Assembly: GCA_028709565.1 (NCBI GenBank)
Contig: JAQVWU010000086.1
Location: 1 to 9,355 of the forward strand
Source: Eubacteriales bacterium
GTDB taxonomy: Bacteria > Bacillota > Clostridia > Oscillospirales > CAG-272
Direction of reading: 5' to 3'
DNA: 9,355 nucleotides
In this document: one piece after another, positions 1 to 7,157 of the stretch
How the letters are laid out: every line of letters begins with the position of its first letter
Position numbering within the stretch: position 1 is the stretch's first letter
Program-made: the position numbers and the translations under genes
Notes under the pieces: generated by a model
What the model saw: only the letters and a program-made list of their open reading frames with translations
Database searches by the model: none
Told to the model about the DNA's origin: nothing

Positions 1-273
1 ATCTCCGCCGTGATATTCGCCTCCGCCATGGGCGCCGGCGTTCTCTTTTCGGCACTGGCCGTGGGCCTATATCAAGGCACGATCACCCTGCTGGCGGTGT
101 TTGTCGCCCCTTTTGTCAGCGATGTCCTGATTGCCCAGATGTCCTTTATCGGCTCGGTGCTCATAACGGGTATCGGCATTAACATACTCAAAATGGCAAA
201 AATAAAAGTCGGCGACATGCTGCCGGCGATGTTTATGCCGGTGATATATCATGTGATACGGCTGTTTATATAG
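1..273 (+). CDS. DUF554 family membrane protein, C-terminal part (5' end outside the window)
   Basis: The frame is open from base 1 to a TAG stop and gives 90 residues, so the gene is cut by the left edge. A GTG at base 10 lies inside conserved family sequence and is not a believable start. The fragment is almost wholly hydrophobic, with about four membrane segments (roughly residues 1-22, 26-45, 47-64 and 73-90). It carries two stretches I recognise from the DUF554 (YdfK/YqgA-type) family: one around GVLFSALAVGLYQGTITLL (residues 13-31) and the near-terminal KIKVGDMLPA (67-76). DUF554 proteins are inner-membrane proteins of about 230 residues without an established biochemical role; transport is only a guess. 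A strong terminator follows directly, so the gene is probably not co-transcribed with the downstream binding protein. Family assignment is confident; function is unknown. Confidence 0.88.
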   Translation: MSAVIFASAMGAGVLFSALAVGLYQGTITLLAVFVAPFVSDVLIAQMSFIGSVLITGIGINILKMAKIKVGDMLPAMFMPVIYHVIRLFI

Positions 274-282
274 ACTGCGTGC

Positions 283-319
283 CGGTCCGGAATACAAAGC
301 GATTCCGGGCTGTTTTTTT
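283..319 (+). terminator. Intrinsic terminator of the DUF554 gene
   Basis: CCGGAAT (287-293) pairs perfectly with ATTCCGG (302-308) around an 8-nt loop. The stem can be extended outward by T-G, G-C and G-T pairs. It is followed by a run of seven T (313-319). It begins about 10 bp after the stop codon, which fits a factor-independent terminator insulating the next gene. Confidence 0.88.
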
Positions 320-361
320 ACGCCGCGGAAGTAAACAAACCGAAAACAATGTTTGCATGAC

Positions 362-390
362 TTGCAATACAATGTCTAAATTGTTATAAT
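362..390 (+). promoter_or_regulatory. SigA-type promoter of the SBP1 gene
   Basis: TTGCAA (362-367) and a perfect TATAAT (385-390) are separated by exactly 17 bp. The expected start of transcription is near 397, giving a leader of about 50 nt before the ATG at 447. The region is AT-rich and lies between a terminator and a gene start, as a promoter should. Confidence 0.75.
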
Positions 391-446
391 AAGATTGGCA
401 AAAACAGTATTAACAAACAATAAAACAATTGTTCGGGAGGTTAACT

Positions 447-1946
447 ATGCGCCCAATTTTTTTGCGAACCGTATCCTCAATACTGGCGACGCTGCTGTTC
501 ATTGCGGCATGCGCCTGCTCCGATCCGTTAAATACCGCCGCGCATGTCACTTCCGCCGAAATCACAGGCCCCGCCGCGGAGACTGAAACCGAACGCTCCC
601 AAATATCCGACAGTCTGCCCGAGGACCTCGATTTCGGCGGCGAAAATATCGTTATATACCTGCATGACGGGCAGGCACAGCCGCCATTTTTAATGGGACC
701 GGAAGAACAGACCGGCGAAATTGTGGACGACGCCATTCTGCAGCGTAATCTGTCGGTAATGGAGAGGCTCAACATCGTCTTCGAATACGACCCGATTGCC
801 GGCGACCTTGCGACCGCGGCCAACAATATCAGGAAATTTGTTTCCGCGGGTGATGATGTTTATGACCTGGTTTCCGCTCCGCAGTACAGCATGGTCTCTC
901 TCGCCACTTCAGGTTGTTTCGCCAACGCCCTGACCCTTGATTATCTGGATTTTGATATGCCCTGGTGGTGGACCGATTACATGAATGAACTTTCCATCGG
1001 TTATGATACGCGTTTCTATCTGGTAGGCGATTATTTTCTCAATATGCTGCTCGGTACCCGTATTCTGTACTTCAATAAAAATCTTTATGCCGATTATTGG
1101 GGCGGGAGCGATGAACTTTATGACCTGGTTTTAACCGGCAGCTGGACGCTGGAGAAGATGAAAATCCTCATTGACGCCGTCTATACCGACCTGAACGGCA
1201 ATTCCGAGGTTGATACGGACGACCAATTCGGATTTGTTACCTACGGCCCCTATTCATCCACCGACCCCTTCGCCTTCGGCACCGATGTCAGGCTTACAAA
1301 ACGCGATGAAAACGGTATGGTTGAGCTGTTTATAGACGGCAATGAAAAGGCTGCCGACCTGCTGCCTAAACTGCTGGACATCTTTTGGTGCGACGGCAGC
1401 TGGATTTACGACCCCGGCAAATCGGATGACACTATAAACGGTTTAAAGTTTATCGCCGGAGAAGCGCTGTTTTTAGGCAATTCCTCTTTTGTTGACGCGT
1501 CGCGGCTGCGGGATATGGAGGATGATTTTGGTGTTCTGCCCTATCCGAAGTATGACGAAACGCAGGAACAATATCGCTCCTTCGTGCAGGATTCATACAA
1601 TCTGGGTATCATCCCGGTTACCGGCGGTTCGCTCGGCATCCTCGGAGCCGTGCTTGAGGCGCTCTCCGCAGAGACCTACCGCTCCGTGATAAACGCCTAT
1701 TACGAGACGGCGCTCAAAATCAAATATGCGCGTGATGATATGTCTTCCATGGTTATAGACATCGTGCACGACTCTGTAAATACCGAATTTGCCTTTGCCT
1801 ATTACAGTATACTCGGCTCGGCCGGCTCGATATACCGCGAACTCATATCATCCAAAAAAGCTGATTTCGCGTCAACGGCTGCCAAAGCATCGCAGAGCGC
1901 CGAAAAAGCCCTTGAAAAACTCATCGCTGCTTATGAAGAAGGATAG
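447..1946 (+). CDS. Extracellular solute-binding lipoprotein (SBP1), carbohydrate ABC-transporter type
   Basis: This 499-residue protein is predicted to be a lipid-anchored substrate receptor of an ABC sugar importer outside the cytoplasmic membrane. The start is the ATG at 447, placed 6 nt after GGGAGG (435-440); a TTG at 429 lies upstream of that site and is rejected. Residues 1-21 form a signal peptide ending in a lipobox (I-A-A-C, Cys22). An E/T/A-rich linker follows to about residue 55. The body has the look of family-1-type binding proteins: an early VDDAILQRN segment (93-101), a Trp-rich stretch MPWWWTDYMNELSIG (171-185), and ASRLRDMEDDFGVLPYPKYD (351-370), which recurs nearly unchanged in the second binding protein of this window. 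A loop at 248-259 (D-x-N-x-N-x-E-x-D-x-x-D spacing) resembles an EF-hand calcium site. No permease or ATPase gene adjoins it. Class is confident; the ligand is unknown, oligosaccharide by context. Confidence 0.9.
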   Translation: MRPIFLRTVSSILATLLFIAACACSDPLNTAAHVTSAEITGPAAETETERSQISDSLPEDLDFGGENIVIYLHDGQAQPPFLMGPEEQTGEIVDDAILQRNLSVMERLNIVFEYDPIAGDLATAANNIRKFVSAGDDVYDLVSAPQYSMVSLATSGCFANALTLDYLDFDMPWWWTDYMNELSIGYDTRFYLVGDYFLNMLLGTRILYFNKNLYADYWGGSDELYDLVLTGSWTLEKMKILIDAVYTDLNGNSEVDTDDQFGFVTYGPYSSTDPFAFGTDVRLTKRDENGMVELFIDGNEKAADLLPKLLDIFWCDGSWIYDPGKSDDTINGLKFIAGEALFLGNSSFVDASRLRDMEDDFGVLPYPKYDETQEQYRSFVQDSYNLGIIPVTGGSLGILGAVLEALSAETYRSVINAYYETALKIKYARDDMSSMVIDIVHDSVNTEFAFAYYSILGSAGSIYRELISSKKADFASTAAKASQSAEKALEKLIAAYEEG

Positions 1947-1993
1947 CGTGTTTACGCAAAATTATTCGATTTCACGAATCCGATTCATTATTT

Positions 1994-2042
1994 TACGCAT
2001 AATATGCATGATATGATATGATATGATATGCATACATGCGTA
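1994..2042. repeat. GATAT pentamer tandem repeat inside an imperfect inverted repeat
   Basis: Four perfect GATAT units occupy 2010-2029, followed by a further G. They are flanked by two direct copies of ATATGCAT (2002-2009 and 2026-2033). Outside these, TACGCAT (1994-2000) is inverted as ATGCGTA (2036-2042), and TATGCAT (2003-2009) as ATGCATA (2028-2034). The whole element can fold with roughly 15-nt arms around an 18-nt centre. It ends 4 bp before the -35 box of the dehydrogenase promoter, so an operator or expression-tuning role is possible (inference). The rest of the 1947-2113 gap holds only small palindromes (1964-1979 and 1976-1986) and no good terminator for the gene before it. Confidence 0.8.
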
Positions 2043-2046
2043 TATC

Positions 2047-2075
2047 TTGACTTGCGCAGAAGCAAATGTTAAAAT
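2047..2075 (+). promoter_or_regulatory. SigA-type promoter of the dehydrogenase gene
   Basis: TTGACT (2047-2052) and TAAAAT (2070-2075) are spaced by 17 bp, each one base off consensus. Transcription would begin near 2082. This helps settle the gene start: an in-frame ATG at 2066 would lie upstream of the transcript, while the ATG at 2114 has a GGAGG 8 nt before it. Confidence 0.78.
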
Positions 2076-2113
2076 ATTTCGGTAACAACAAAACAAAATC
2101 GGAGGAATTGAAT

Positions 2114-2872
2114 ATGTTTTCATTAAAAGGACGGGTAGCGGCGGTGACCGGGGCATCCTCGGGACTGGGGCTGCAGATGGCGAAGGGATTCGCCGAGCAG
2201 GGCGCCGATCTGGTTATCATAGCCCGCCGCATGGAACGGCTGGAGGCGATCGCCGCGGATTTCAGGGCTGAGGGAATTAAATGCCTGCCGGTAAAATGCG
2301 ACGTGACCGATACCGCGCAGATAGCCGCGGCGGTTGAGCAGGTGATAAAGGAATACGGCAAGGCGGACATTCTGGTCAATAACGCGGGCGCTTCAAGGAA
2401 CGCGGGGGTGCTGGAAATGACCGACGAGGACTGGGAGTTTACACTGGCAGCCGATCTGACCAGCGTTTTTAAAGTAACCAGGGCCTTTGCCAACGAGATG
2501 GTCAAAAAAAGATACGGACGTATCATCAATATAGCTTCAATCTATGGTCAGGTCGGCAATACCGCTATGGATACCGTCGCATATCATTCCTCCAAGGGTG
2601 GTGTAATCAACTTCACCCGGGCCGTCGCGGCTGAGCTGGCGAAATACAATATAACCTGCAACACCATAAGCCCCGGCTATTTTGAAACGGAACTGACCGC
2701 CGATACCCTGAACACCGATTCCTTCACCGCCTTTATGAAAGCGGCCGTTCCGCTGGGGCGTTACGGTCATGAGGGCGAACTGAACCCGGTTGCCGTTATG
2801 CTGGCGAGCGATGAGGCTTCATATATTACCGGTCAGAATATAAAGGTCGACGGCGGATTTACGTCAATCTGA
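2114..2872 (+). CDS. Short-chain dehydrogenase/reductase, gluconate 5-dehydrogenase/FabG-like
   Basis: This is a 252-residue classical SDR, the usual length for the family, cytoplasmic and without a signal peptide. It should interconvert a hydroxyl and a keto group using NAD(P)H. The signatures are complete: TGASSGLG cofactor loop (residues 12-19), NNAG (89-92), catalytic Ser142, and YHSSK giving Tyr157 and Lys161. Arg38-Arg39 after the second strand favours NADP(H) over NAD(H) (family knowledge). The C-terminal ASDEASYITGQNIKVDGGF (231-249) is typical of tetrameric FabG- and gluconate-dehydrogenase-like members. The start at 2114 is supported by GGAGG (2101-2105) and by the promoter downstream of the alternative ATG at 2066. 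It has its own promoter and ends at a shared terminator. Between two sugar-binding lipoproteins, a role in sugar or sugar-acid (uronate/aldonate) catabolism is more likely than fatty-acid synthesis, but this is inference. Confidence 0.93.
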   Translation: MFSLKGRVAAVTGASSGLGLQMAKGFAEQGADLVIIARRMERLEAIAADFRAEGIKCLPVKCDVTDTAQIAAAVEQVIKEYGKADILVNNAGASRNAGVLEMTDEDWEFTLAADLTSVFKVTRAFANEMVKKRYGRIINIASIYGQVGNTAMDTVAYHSSKGGVINFTRAVAAELAKYNITCNTISPGYFETELTADTLNTDSFTAFMKAAVPLGRYGHEGELNPVAVMLASDEASYITGQNIKVDGGFTSI

Positions 2873-2932
2873 CGAAGTACCGTATTAGCAAGGAATCGTA
2901 TTATAAAAGCAGTGTAAATATATAAAAACAGC

Positions 2933-2966
2933 AAAAACCTATGACCCGAAAAAGTCATAGGTTTTT
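2933..2966. terminator. Bidirectional intrinsic terminator between convergent genes
   Basis: AAAAACCTATGAC (2933-2945) and GTCATAGGTTTTT (2954-2966) form a perfect 13-bp stem around an 8-nt loop. The A-run on one arm and T-run on the other make it work on both strands. It lies 60 bp after the dehydrogenase stop and 11 bp beyond the stop of the minus-strand SBP2 gene, so it can end both transcripts. Confidence 0.93.
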
Positions 2967-2977
2967 GGACGTTATTG

Positions 2978-4417
2978 CTATTTCATGGCTTCCAGAGTTT
3001 TTTCGATGGTTTTTTCCACCGATTTGACGTTCTTTTCTACCGCCGAGGCGAATTCCGGTTTTTTCTGGCGGAAGCAGTCCATGAATATGTTCCGCACCGC
3101 TGCCATCCAGATGGTGTCCCCCAGGTCGATGATGCGGTTGCGCTGGATAATGTCCAGCATGCGGACCGTTTCTTCGTCCCGGATATACTTGTTGAGCAGC
3201 GCCCGGTCATATATGGCGGGTATGACATAATTTTTGCTCTCCACCGCCAGTGATTCCATAATTACGCCGGTACGGCTCAGGTCGGCGGCGCAGTATAAGG
3301 GCAGGTTGAGCCAGCCGTCGCACAAGCGGGTGTAATAGCTCTGTTGAACTTCGTCGTATTTGGGCAGCGGCACTATGCCGAAGTCGCTTTCCATATCGCG
3401 CAGCCGGGAGGCGGTGCCGAAACCGTTGACGATAAACATAGCCGAGCCGGCGATAAAATAACCGCGGGCGTATATACGGTTTTTTTCATTGTAGGCGATT
3501 TTGAGGAAGCTGTCATAACACATGCCGTCGGTAATCCAGAAATCGTAGACGTCGGTGAGCAGCGAATAGAGTGTCTCATCGCCGTGGGCGATGAAATACG
3601 GGATGTCATCCGCATCCTTGGCGACGGTTTTTTTGCCCGCGCCCACCCACATGGAGGGCAGAATCATGTCATGTTCGCTGATAATACCCCAGCGGTCCTC
3701 CTCCAGGGTATATTTGCCGTCGCCGTTGAGGTCGTCAATGGCGGCTGCGGCGGCCGAATAGAAGGCTTCCAGTGTCCAGCCGCCGCTGTCGGTGAGCTCG
3801 TAGGGGGATGTGAGGTTGAGCTGTTCGCTCAGCGCCTTGTTAAAAAAGACGCAGAACATGCCCTCAAGGGTATCCACGCAGTCGTCGCTGTAGGCAAAGA
3901 GCAGCTCGCCGCCGATGGACAGTTCCTCGTTGACATAGTGTATATACCAGTCCTGAGTGATATCAAGATAGGGCAGCTGCGACACGGGCGCGACATAGCC
4001 CTCAAGAGCCAGGCTGAAGGCGTCGCGCATGATAAGCCGGCACAGGTCGAAGTCGTCGGAGGCGGCTGCCGCGCTGTTGCGGAAGGTGACGGTCAGCGTG
4101 TTGTAATCGGGGACCTGCGATTCCTCAAACTCTATATTATAGCGCTCTTCGATAATCTGATTGCGCCTGTAATAGGCGTCGTTTACGATATCGCCGTTTT
4201 CTGCCGTGACATGGGAGGGATAGCCGGGGACGGTGACCATGCGGAAGACATAGCCCTCATAATCGGCGTCGGGCAGATAGGGCGCGGCATACAGCTCGCT
4301 TTCGGCGGACACCGTTTCGGCGGCGGCGCTTTGCGGGCTGTCGGTTATGTCGGCTTTGTCCGAACAGGCCGGGAGCAGGGCGGCTGCAACGAGCAGGACG
4401 GAGATAAGCTTTTTCAC
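2978..4417 (-). CDS. Extracellular solute-binding lipoprotein (SBP2)
   Basis: This is a second predicted ABC-importer substrate receptor, 479 residues from the GTG at 4417. That start gives a textbook signal peptide (MKKLISVLLV...) and lipobox L-P-A-C with Cys18. A TTG two codons upstream (4421-4423) is possible but sits only 4 nt from the AAAGGA site. An acidic, Ala-rich linker follows to about residue 45. Features shared with SBP1 are YVNEELSIG (161-169), a calcium-type loop DLNGDGKYTLEE (229-240) and ASRLRDMESDFGIVPLPKYD (336-355). The two are therefore paralogues, though clearly diverged elsewhere. The end is Lys/Glu-rich and probably helical. It lies 67 bp downstream of the SGNH/GH28-like enzyme gene on the same strand. 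I see no strong promoter in that gap, so it is probably transcribed with the enzyme. Ligand unknown; a glycan fragment related to the enzyme's substrate is the simplest idea. No permease genes are nearby. Confidence 0.9.
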   Translation of the reverse strand: MKKLISVLLVAAALLPACSDKADITDSPQSAAAETVSAESELYAAPYLPDADYEGYVFRMVTVPGYPSHVTAENGDIVNDAYYRRNQIIEERYNIEFEESQVPDYNTLTVTFRNSAAAASDDFDLCRLIMRDAFSLALEGYVAPVSQLPYLDITQDWYIHYVNEELSIGGELLFAYSDDCVDTLEGMFCVFFNKALSEQLNLTSPYELTDSGGWTLEAFYSAAAAAIDDLNGDGKYTLEEDRWGIISEHDMILPSMWVGAGKKTVAKDADDIPYFIAHGDETLYSLLTDVYDFWITDGMCYDSFLKIAYNEKNRIYARGYFIAGSAMFIVNGFGTASRLRDMESDFGIVPLPKYDEVQQSYYTRLCDGWLNLPLYCAADLSRTGVIMESLAVESKNYVIPAIYDRALLNKYIRDEETVRMLDIIQRNRIIDLGDTIWMAAVRNIFMDCFRQKKPEFASAVEKNVKSVEKTIEKTLEAMK

Positions 4418-4427
4418 GGGCAATCAT

Positions 4428-4433
4428 TCCTTT
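4428..4433 (-). promoter_or_regulatory. Ribosome binding site deciding the SBP2 start
   Basis: AAAGGA on the minus strand lies 10 nt before the GTG at 4417 and 4 nt before the TTG at 4423. Spacing and codon preference favour GTG. An ATG close by (4425-4427) is in another frame and does not encode the lipoprotein. Confidence 0.6.
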
Positions 4434-4484
4434 CGGCAAATTAATTGTATGTTTGTATGTTTACGGCGCGGAGATTAGAAGGTT

Positions 4485-6503
4485 TTACTTGATTGTAATG
4501 CTGCCGGTAAATTCGTTGGTCCTCAAATCGGGCTCGGTGATCCGGCTGCCGTTGAAATACAGCCCGTCTATCGTTATCCCGTCAAAGCGGTGACCGGCGT
4601 CGGCGCTCATAAAAGAAACCGGCGGCGCGGGCAGACCTTCATCGGCTAGGATGTATATGTTCCGGTAGGTGACGCCGCGGATATTGCCGTAGAGCATATC
4701 CTGTGTCCACATGCCCCGGTACATCCAGCCGCAGATAACCGGGGGAATGGACGGTTTATCCTCCGGCGCGTAGCTCATGTCGTCGCCGTGCTGGTATACC
4801 GACGCCCGGTCGTATTTTGAGTATTCGACCCGGATATTCTCATACAGCACGTTATGTATCAGCGCCCGGTCGCCGCTCTGGATACGCATGGCGCCGTCGC
4901 TGTTGCGTATGATGTCGCAGTCGCGGAAGATGATGTTCGAGTATTCGTCGGCCACCGTCTCGGCGCCGATCTCCAGTCCTCCGCCCCAGTCGCACCAGAC
5001 CACACAACCCTCGATGAGATAGTTCTGCAGATTCATGTGCTCGTAGTGCAGCGGAATTTCCCGTCCGTCCTCAATGTTGTGTACCCGCATGCCCTTGAGC
5101 ACGATTACATCGTCGAAGTTACGTAAAAAGCAGTCGGACACATGGACATTTTGGGAGTTGACGAAATCGAAGCCGTCCGAGTTATAGCGCCACATGCCGA
5201 TGGTCTTGACGTTGTTGTAGCGCAGATTGCGGCAGTTGAAGGCGGTGATTGACCACCAGCTGGCGTCCCGCAGGATAACGCCGTCGACGGTGACGTTTTC
5301 GCAGCGGATCAGGTTAATCAGCCCGTCGCGCTCCCACTCGAGGGGGTCGTGCCGCTCGAAGCGGGAATAGTCGAGGATGCCGTGCCCGATGATGCGTACA
5401 TTGGAACTGTCGGCGCAGCGCACCGAGGCGTGGACCACCGCTCCGGCGTCCACAAACAGGGTCTGTCCGTCCCGCAGCTCGATGTCTCCGGCCTCGTGCA
5501 GACCGGGTCCGAAATACAGCGTATCGGCGCCGGTTTTATATTTGTCGACGGGGTTGGCGAATATATGCAGATTATGGTGCCGCCCGTCAAGCTCCAGGGA
5601 AAACTGACCGGGTTTTCTTATTGTAAACAATATCGTCCTGCCGCTGACCGAACAGGTCACGCCGGCTGACTGTGGACGCAGCGTCGCTTCGCTGAAATCC
5701 TGCGCCGCCGTTACGGTGATTTCGGCGGGCGCGGACATGTCGAAATACACGAAGGAGGCCTGTTCGCTCTGTTCCGCCAGCCGCTGACAACCCGGCCATG
5801 TGCGGTTGAAGGGCATTGCCGACACACGGCAGGCGTAACAGGGGGCGCGCTGACCGTCCACCGTCACGGTGTAATCATCGGACCCCCGCTCGCCGTCGGG
5901 CAGCGGATAAACCAGGGCGCGATTGAGGAGACCGCTCGCATCGATTGCCTCAATTATTGTTTCGGCAATGGCGAGCATGCCCTTGTCCGACGGGTGGGCG
6001 GCGACCCCGGCGTGGGAGAACAGCCCCACGGCTCTGTATTCCGGGCTGTGCAGCCTCTCGAGTGACACATACACCGCCCCTGCGCTCTCGGCGGCGGTCC
6101 TGATGAGGGGGTCGGCGCCGGAGGGCCAGAAACTGCCGACGCAAAATACCCGGGAGCGTCCGTCGGGATTGAGGTATTCTATGAGCCGCGGGTATGCCTC
6201 CCCGAAGGCGGAAAGCTTTTCGGCGGGGGTGTTTTCGGCGATTCGGATAATTATGATATCGGCGCCGTAATCGCGCAGCTTCGCGAGCCGGTCAAGGGGG
6301 AAGAGGTCCGGTTCGCGCTCAAAATCGGCGATATTGCACACCATGGATTCGGGGATCCTGCCGCGCCCGGCGATCATGTCGCACAGCCTGTAGACATAAT
6401 CGTTTTCGGCGCGGCTTGCCGCCATACCGTAATTGCCCGTCCAGCCGATATCGGGCGCGGGCGCGTGGAGGGTAATACTGTTTCCGGCAAATAAGATTTT
6501 CAT
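4485..6503 (-). CDS. SGNH hydrolase plus GH28-like beta-helix protein (probable pectin-type glycan enzyme)
   Basis: This is a 672-residue two-domain protein. Residues 1-190 resemble SGNH/GDSL esterases: FAGNSI (5-10, nucleophile Ser9), GWTGNYGMAAS (20-30), an AEN segment (89-91) and AAHPSDKGM (168-176, His170). The Asp usually three residues before that His is not there (Val167). Residues 195-310 look like a beta-rich linker domain. From about 325 a right-handed beta-helix of polygalacturonase (GH28) type follows: YFGPGLHEAGDI (330-341), NSDGFD (441-446) and FDD (463-465) supply the three acidic residues expected of GH28. The GHG motif is replaced by GGGLEIG (507-513) and RIK by RIQ (540-542), so activity may differ or be reduced. 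No signal peptide is visible, which points to the cytoplasm. The start ATG at 6503 has AGGA 7 nt upstream and a strong promoter. Deacylation plus cleavage of imported pectic oligosaccharides is inference; a GH49-like helix is an alternative. Confidence 0.85.
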   Translation of the reverse strand: MKILFAGNSITLHAPAPDIGWTGNYGMAASRAENDYVYRLCDMIAGRGRIPESMVCNIADFEREPDLFPLDRLAKLRDYGADIIIIRIAENTPAEKLSAFGEAYPRLIEYLNPDGRSRVFCVGSFWPSGADPLIRTAAESAGAVYVSLERLHSPEYRAVGLFSHAGVAAHPSDKGMLAIAETIIEAIDASGLLNRALVYPLPDGERGSDDYTVTVDGQRAPCYACRVSAMPFNRTWPGCQRLAEQSEQASFVYFDMSAPAEITVTAAQDFSEATLRPQSAGVTCSVSGRTILFTIRKPGQFSLELDGRHHNLHIFANPVDKYKTGADTLYFGPGLHEAGDIELRDGQTLFVDAGAVVHASVRCADSSNVRIIGHGILDYSRFERHDPLEWERDGLINLIRCENVTVDGVILRDASWWSITAFNCRNLRYNNVKTIGMWRYNSDGFDFVNSQNVHVSDCFLRNFDDVIVLKGMRVHNIEDGREIPLHYEHMNLQNYLIEGCVVWCDWGGGLEIGAETVADEYSNIIFRDCDIIRNSDGAMRIQSGDRALIHNVLYENIRVEYSKYDRASVYQHGDDMSYAPEDKPSIPPVICGWMYRGMWTQDMLYGNIRGVTYRNIYILADEGLPAPPVSFMSADAGHRFDGITIDGLYFNGSRITEPDLRTNEFTGSITIK

Positions 6504-6557
6504 TATTTAATCCTGACTTTCTTGGCGTATTAACGTAATTCGTTTATGTATATCCGT

Positions 6558-6586
6558 ATTATACCATGCGCGTATATAATATGCAA
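6558..6586 (-). promoter_or_regulatory. SigA-type promoter with extended -10 for the SGNH/GH28 gene
   Basis: On the minus strand TTGCAT (6586-6581) and TATAAT (6563-6558) are 17 bp apart, and TG one base before the -10 gives an extended -10 element. Transcription should start near 6551, leaving a leader of about 48 nt. It probably also drives SBP2. Confidence 0.82.
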
Positions 6587-6600
6587 TGCTTTTTTGACCC

Positions 6601-6634
6601 AAAAATACACCCCCGGAACCGTTCGGAGGTGTAT
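6601..6634 (-). terminator. Intrinsic terminator of the small lipoprotein gene
   Basis: Reading the minus strand, ATACACCTCCG and CGGGGGTGTAT (6634-6624 and 6615-6605) form an 11-bp stem with one wobble pair and an 8-nt loop, followed by a T-run ending at 6601. It starts 18 bp after the stop at 6652 and lies just upstream of the next promoter, insulating the SGNH/GH28 gene. Confidence 0.88.
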
Positions 6635-6651
6635 GCTAAAATAGTCTGTCC

Positions 6652-7146
6652 CTACGCCGTGATGCCGGTCAGGATGAGGTATACCGAAATCATCCCGTCG
6701 TATGCGGTGCCGTTTGTCGCCTCCCGGCTGAGCATTACGGTGTACCAGGCGTTAGAAGTGTTTGCGGTGATCATATAACCGTCTTCCGTTTCGATTGTAT
6801 CGGGGTCTTCGGTATCCCTCAGCGCGCCCTCGTAAAAATCCCGCAGCGTATCAATGTCGTTGCGGCTTACATACATGACCTCAAGACCGTTATTTGCGGG
6901 ATTTTCCCTCACATCGATTATTTCGGCGTCGGCGGCGAGGGGCAGCAGTTCCTTCGGATAACCGGCAGGCAGCGACAGGTCCTCCTTGGCGGTCACCGAT
7001 GGGTCAGCGTCCGATGAAGCGTTAATGGATGTATCGGCTGTCCCGGTTGTTCCGCTCCCGCTTTCCGTCTCCGCGGCGCAGCCGGCGGGCAATAGTATCG
7101 CCGTGGTTAGGACAATCAATAATACTCGAATTAAAATTCTTCTCAT
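6652..7146 (-). CDS. Small lipoprotein of unknown function
   Basis: This is a 164-residue predicted surface lipoprotein. Residues 1-22 form a signal peptide (MRRILIRVLL...) with the lipobox P-A-G-C, Cys23. A Ser/Thr/Gly/Asp-rich linker runs to about residue 55. The globular part (about 58-164) begins with LPAGYPKELLPL and appears to alternate strands and helices: a strand near EVMYVS (89-94), an amphipathic helix around IDTLRDFYEGAL (98-109), then strands near GYMITA (123-128), AWYTVML (133-139) and MISVYLILTG (152-161). I do not recognise a named family. The layout resembles small single-domain Firmicute lipoproteins of unknown role. The start ATG has GGAG 7 nt upstream (7157-7154). It has its own promoter and terminator, so it is probably monocistronic, although read-through from the AraC gene 103 bp upstream is possible. 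It could be a sensor or stress lipoprotein, but nothing in the sequence shows which. Confidence 0.85.
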   Translation of the reverse strand: MRRILIRVLLIVLTTAILLPAGCAAETESGSGTTGTADTSINASSDADPSVTAKEDLSLPAGYPKELLPLAADAEIIDVRENPANNGLEVMYVSRNDIDTLRDFYEGALRDTEDPDTIETEDGYMITANTSNAWYTVMLSREATNGTAYDGMISVYLILTGITA

Positions 7147-7157
7147 GACATGTCTCC

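Noticed and set aside
1944..1986. Possible terminator after SBP1
   Set aside because: The candidate hairpins have only 4-5 bp stems and no proper T-run, so I do not call one.
2004..2033. Possible CRISPR-like or attachment-site repeat
   Set aside because: The units are 5 bp without spacers, and no cas, integrase or transposase gene is nearby.
2066..2113. Upstream ATG that would add 16 residues to the dehydrogenase
   Set aside because: It lies before the predicted transcription start, overlaps the -10 region, and lacks a ribosome site; SDRs normally begin near the 2114 start.
3344..4444. Plus-strand open frame of 366 codons opposite SBP2
   Set aside because: It is antisense to a clear lipoprotein with signal peptide, lipobox and paralogue. 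Its translation has no recognisable domain and is a frame shadow of GC-rich codons.
4445..4460. Two tandem copies of TTGTATGT
   Set aside because: Only two short copies in an AT-rich gap; no symmetry or promoter relation makes it more than chance.
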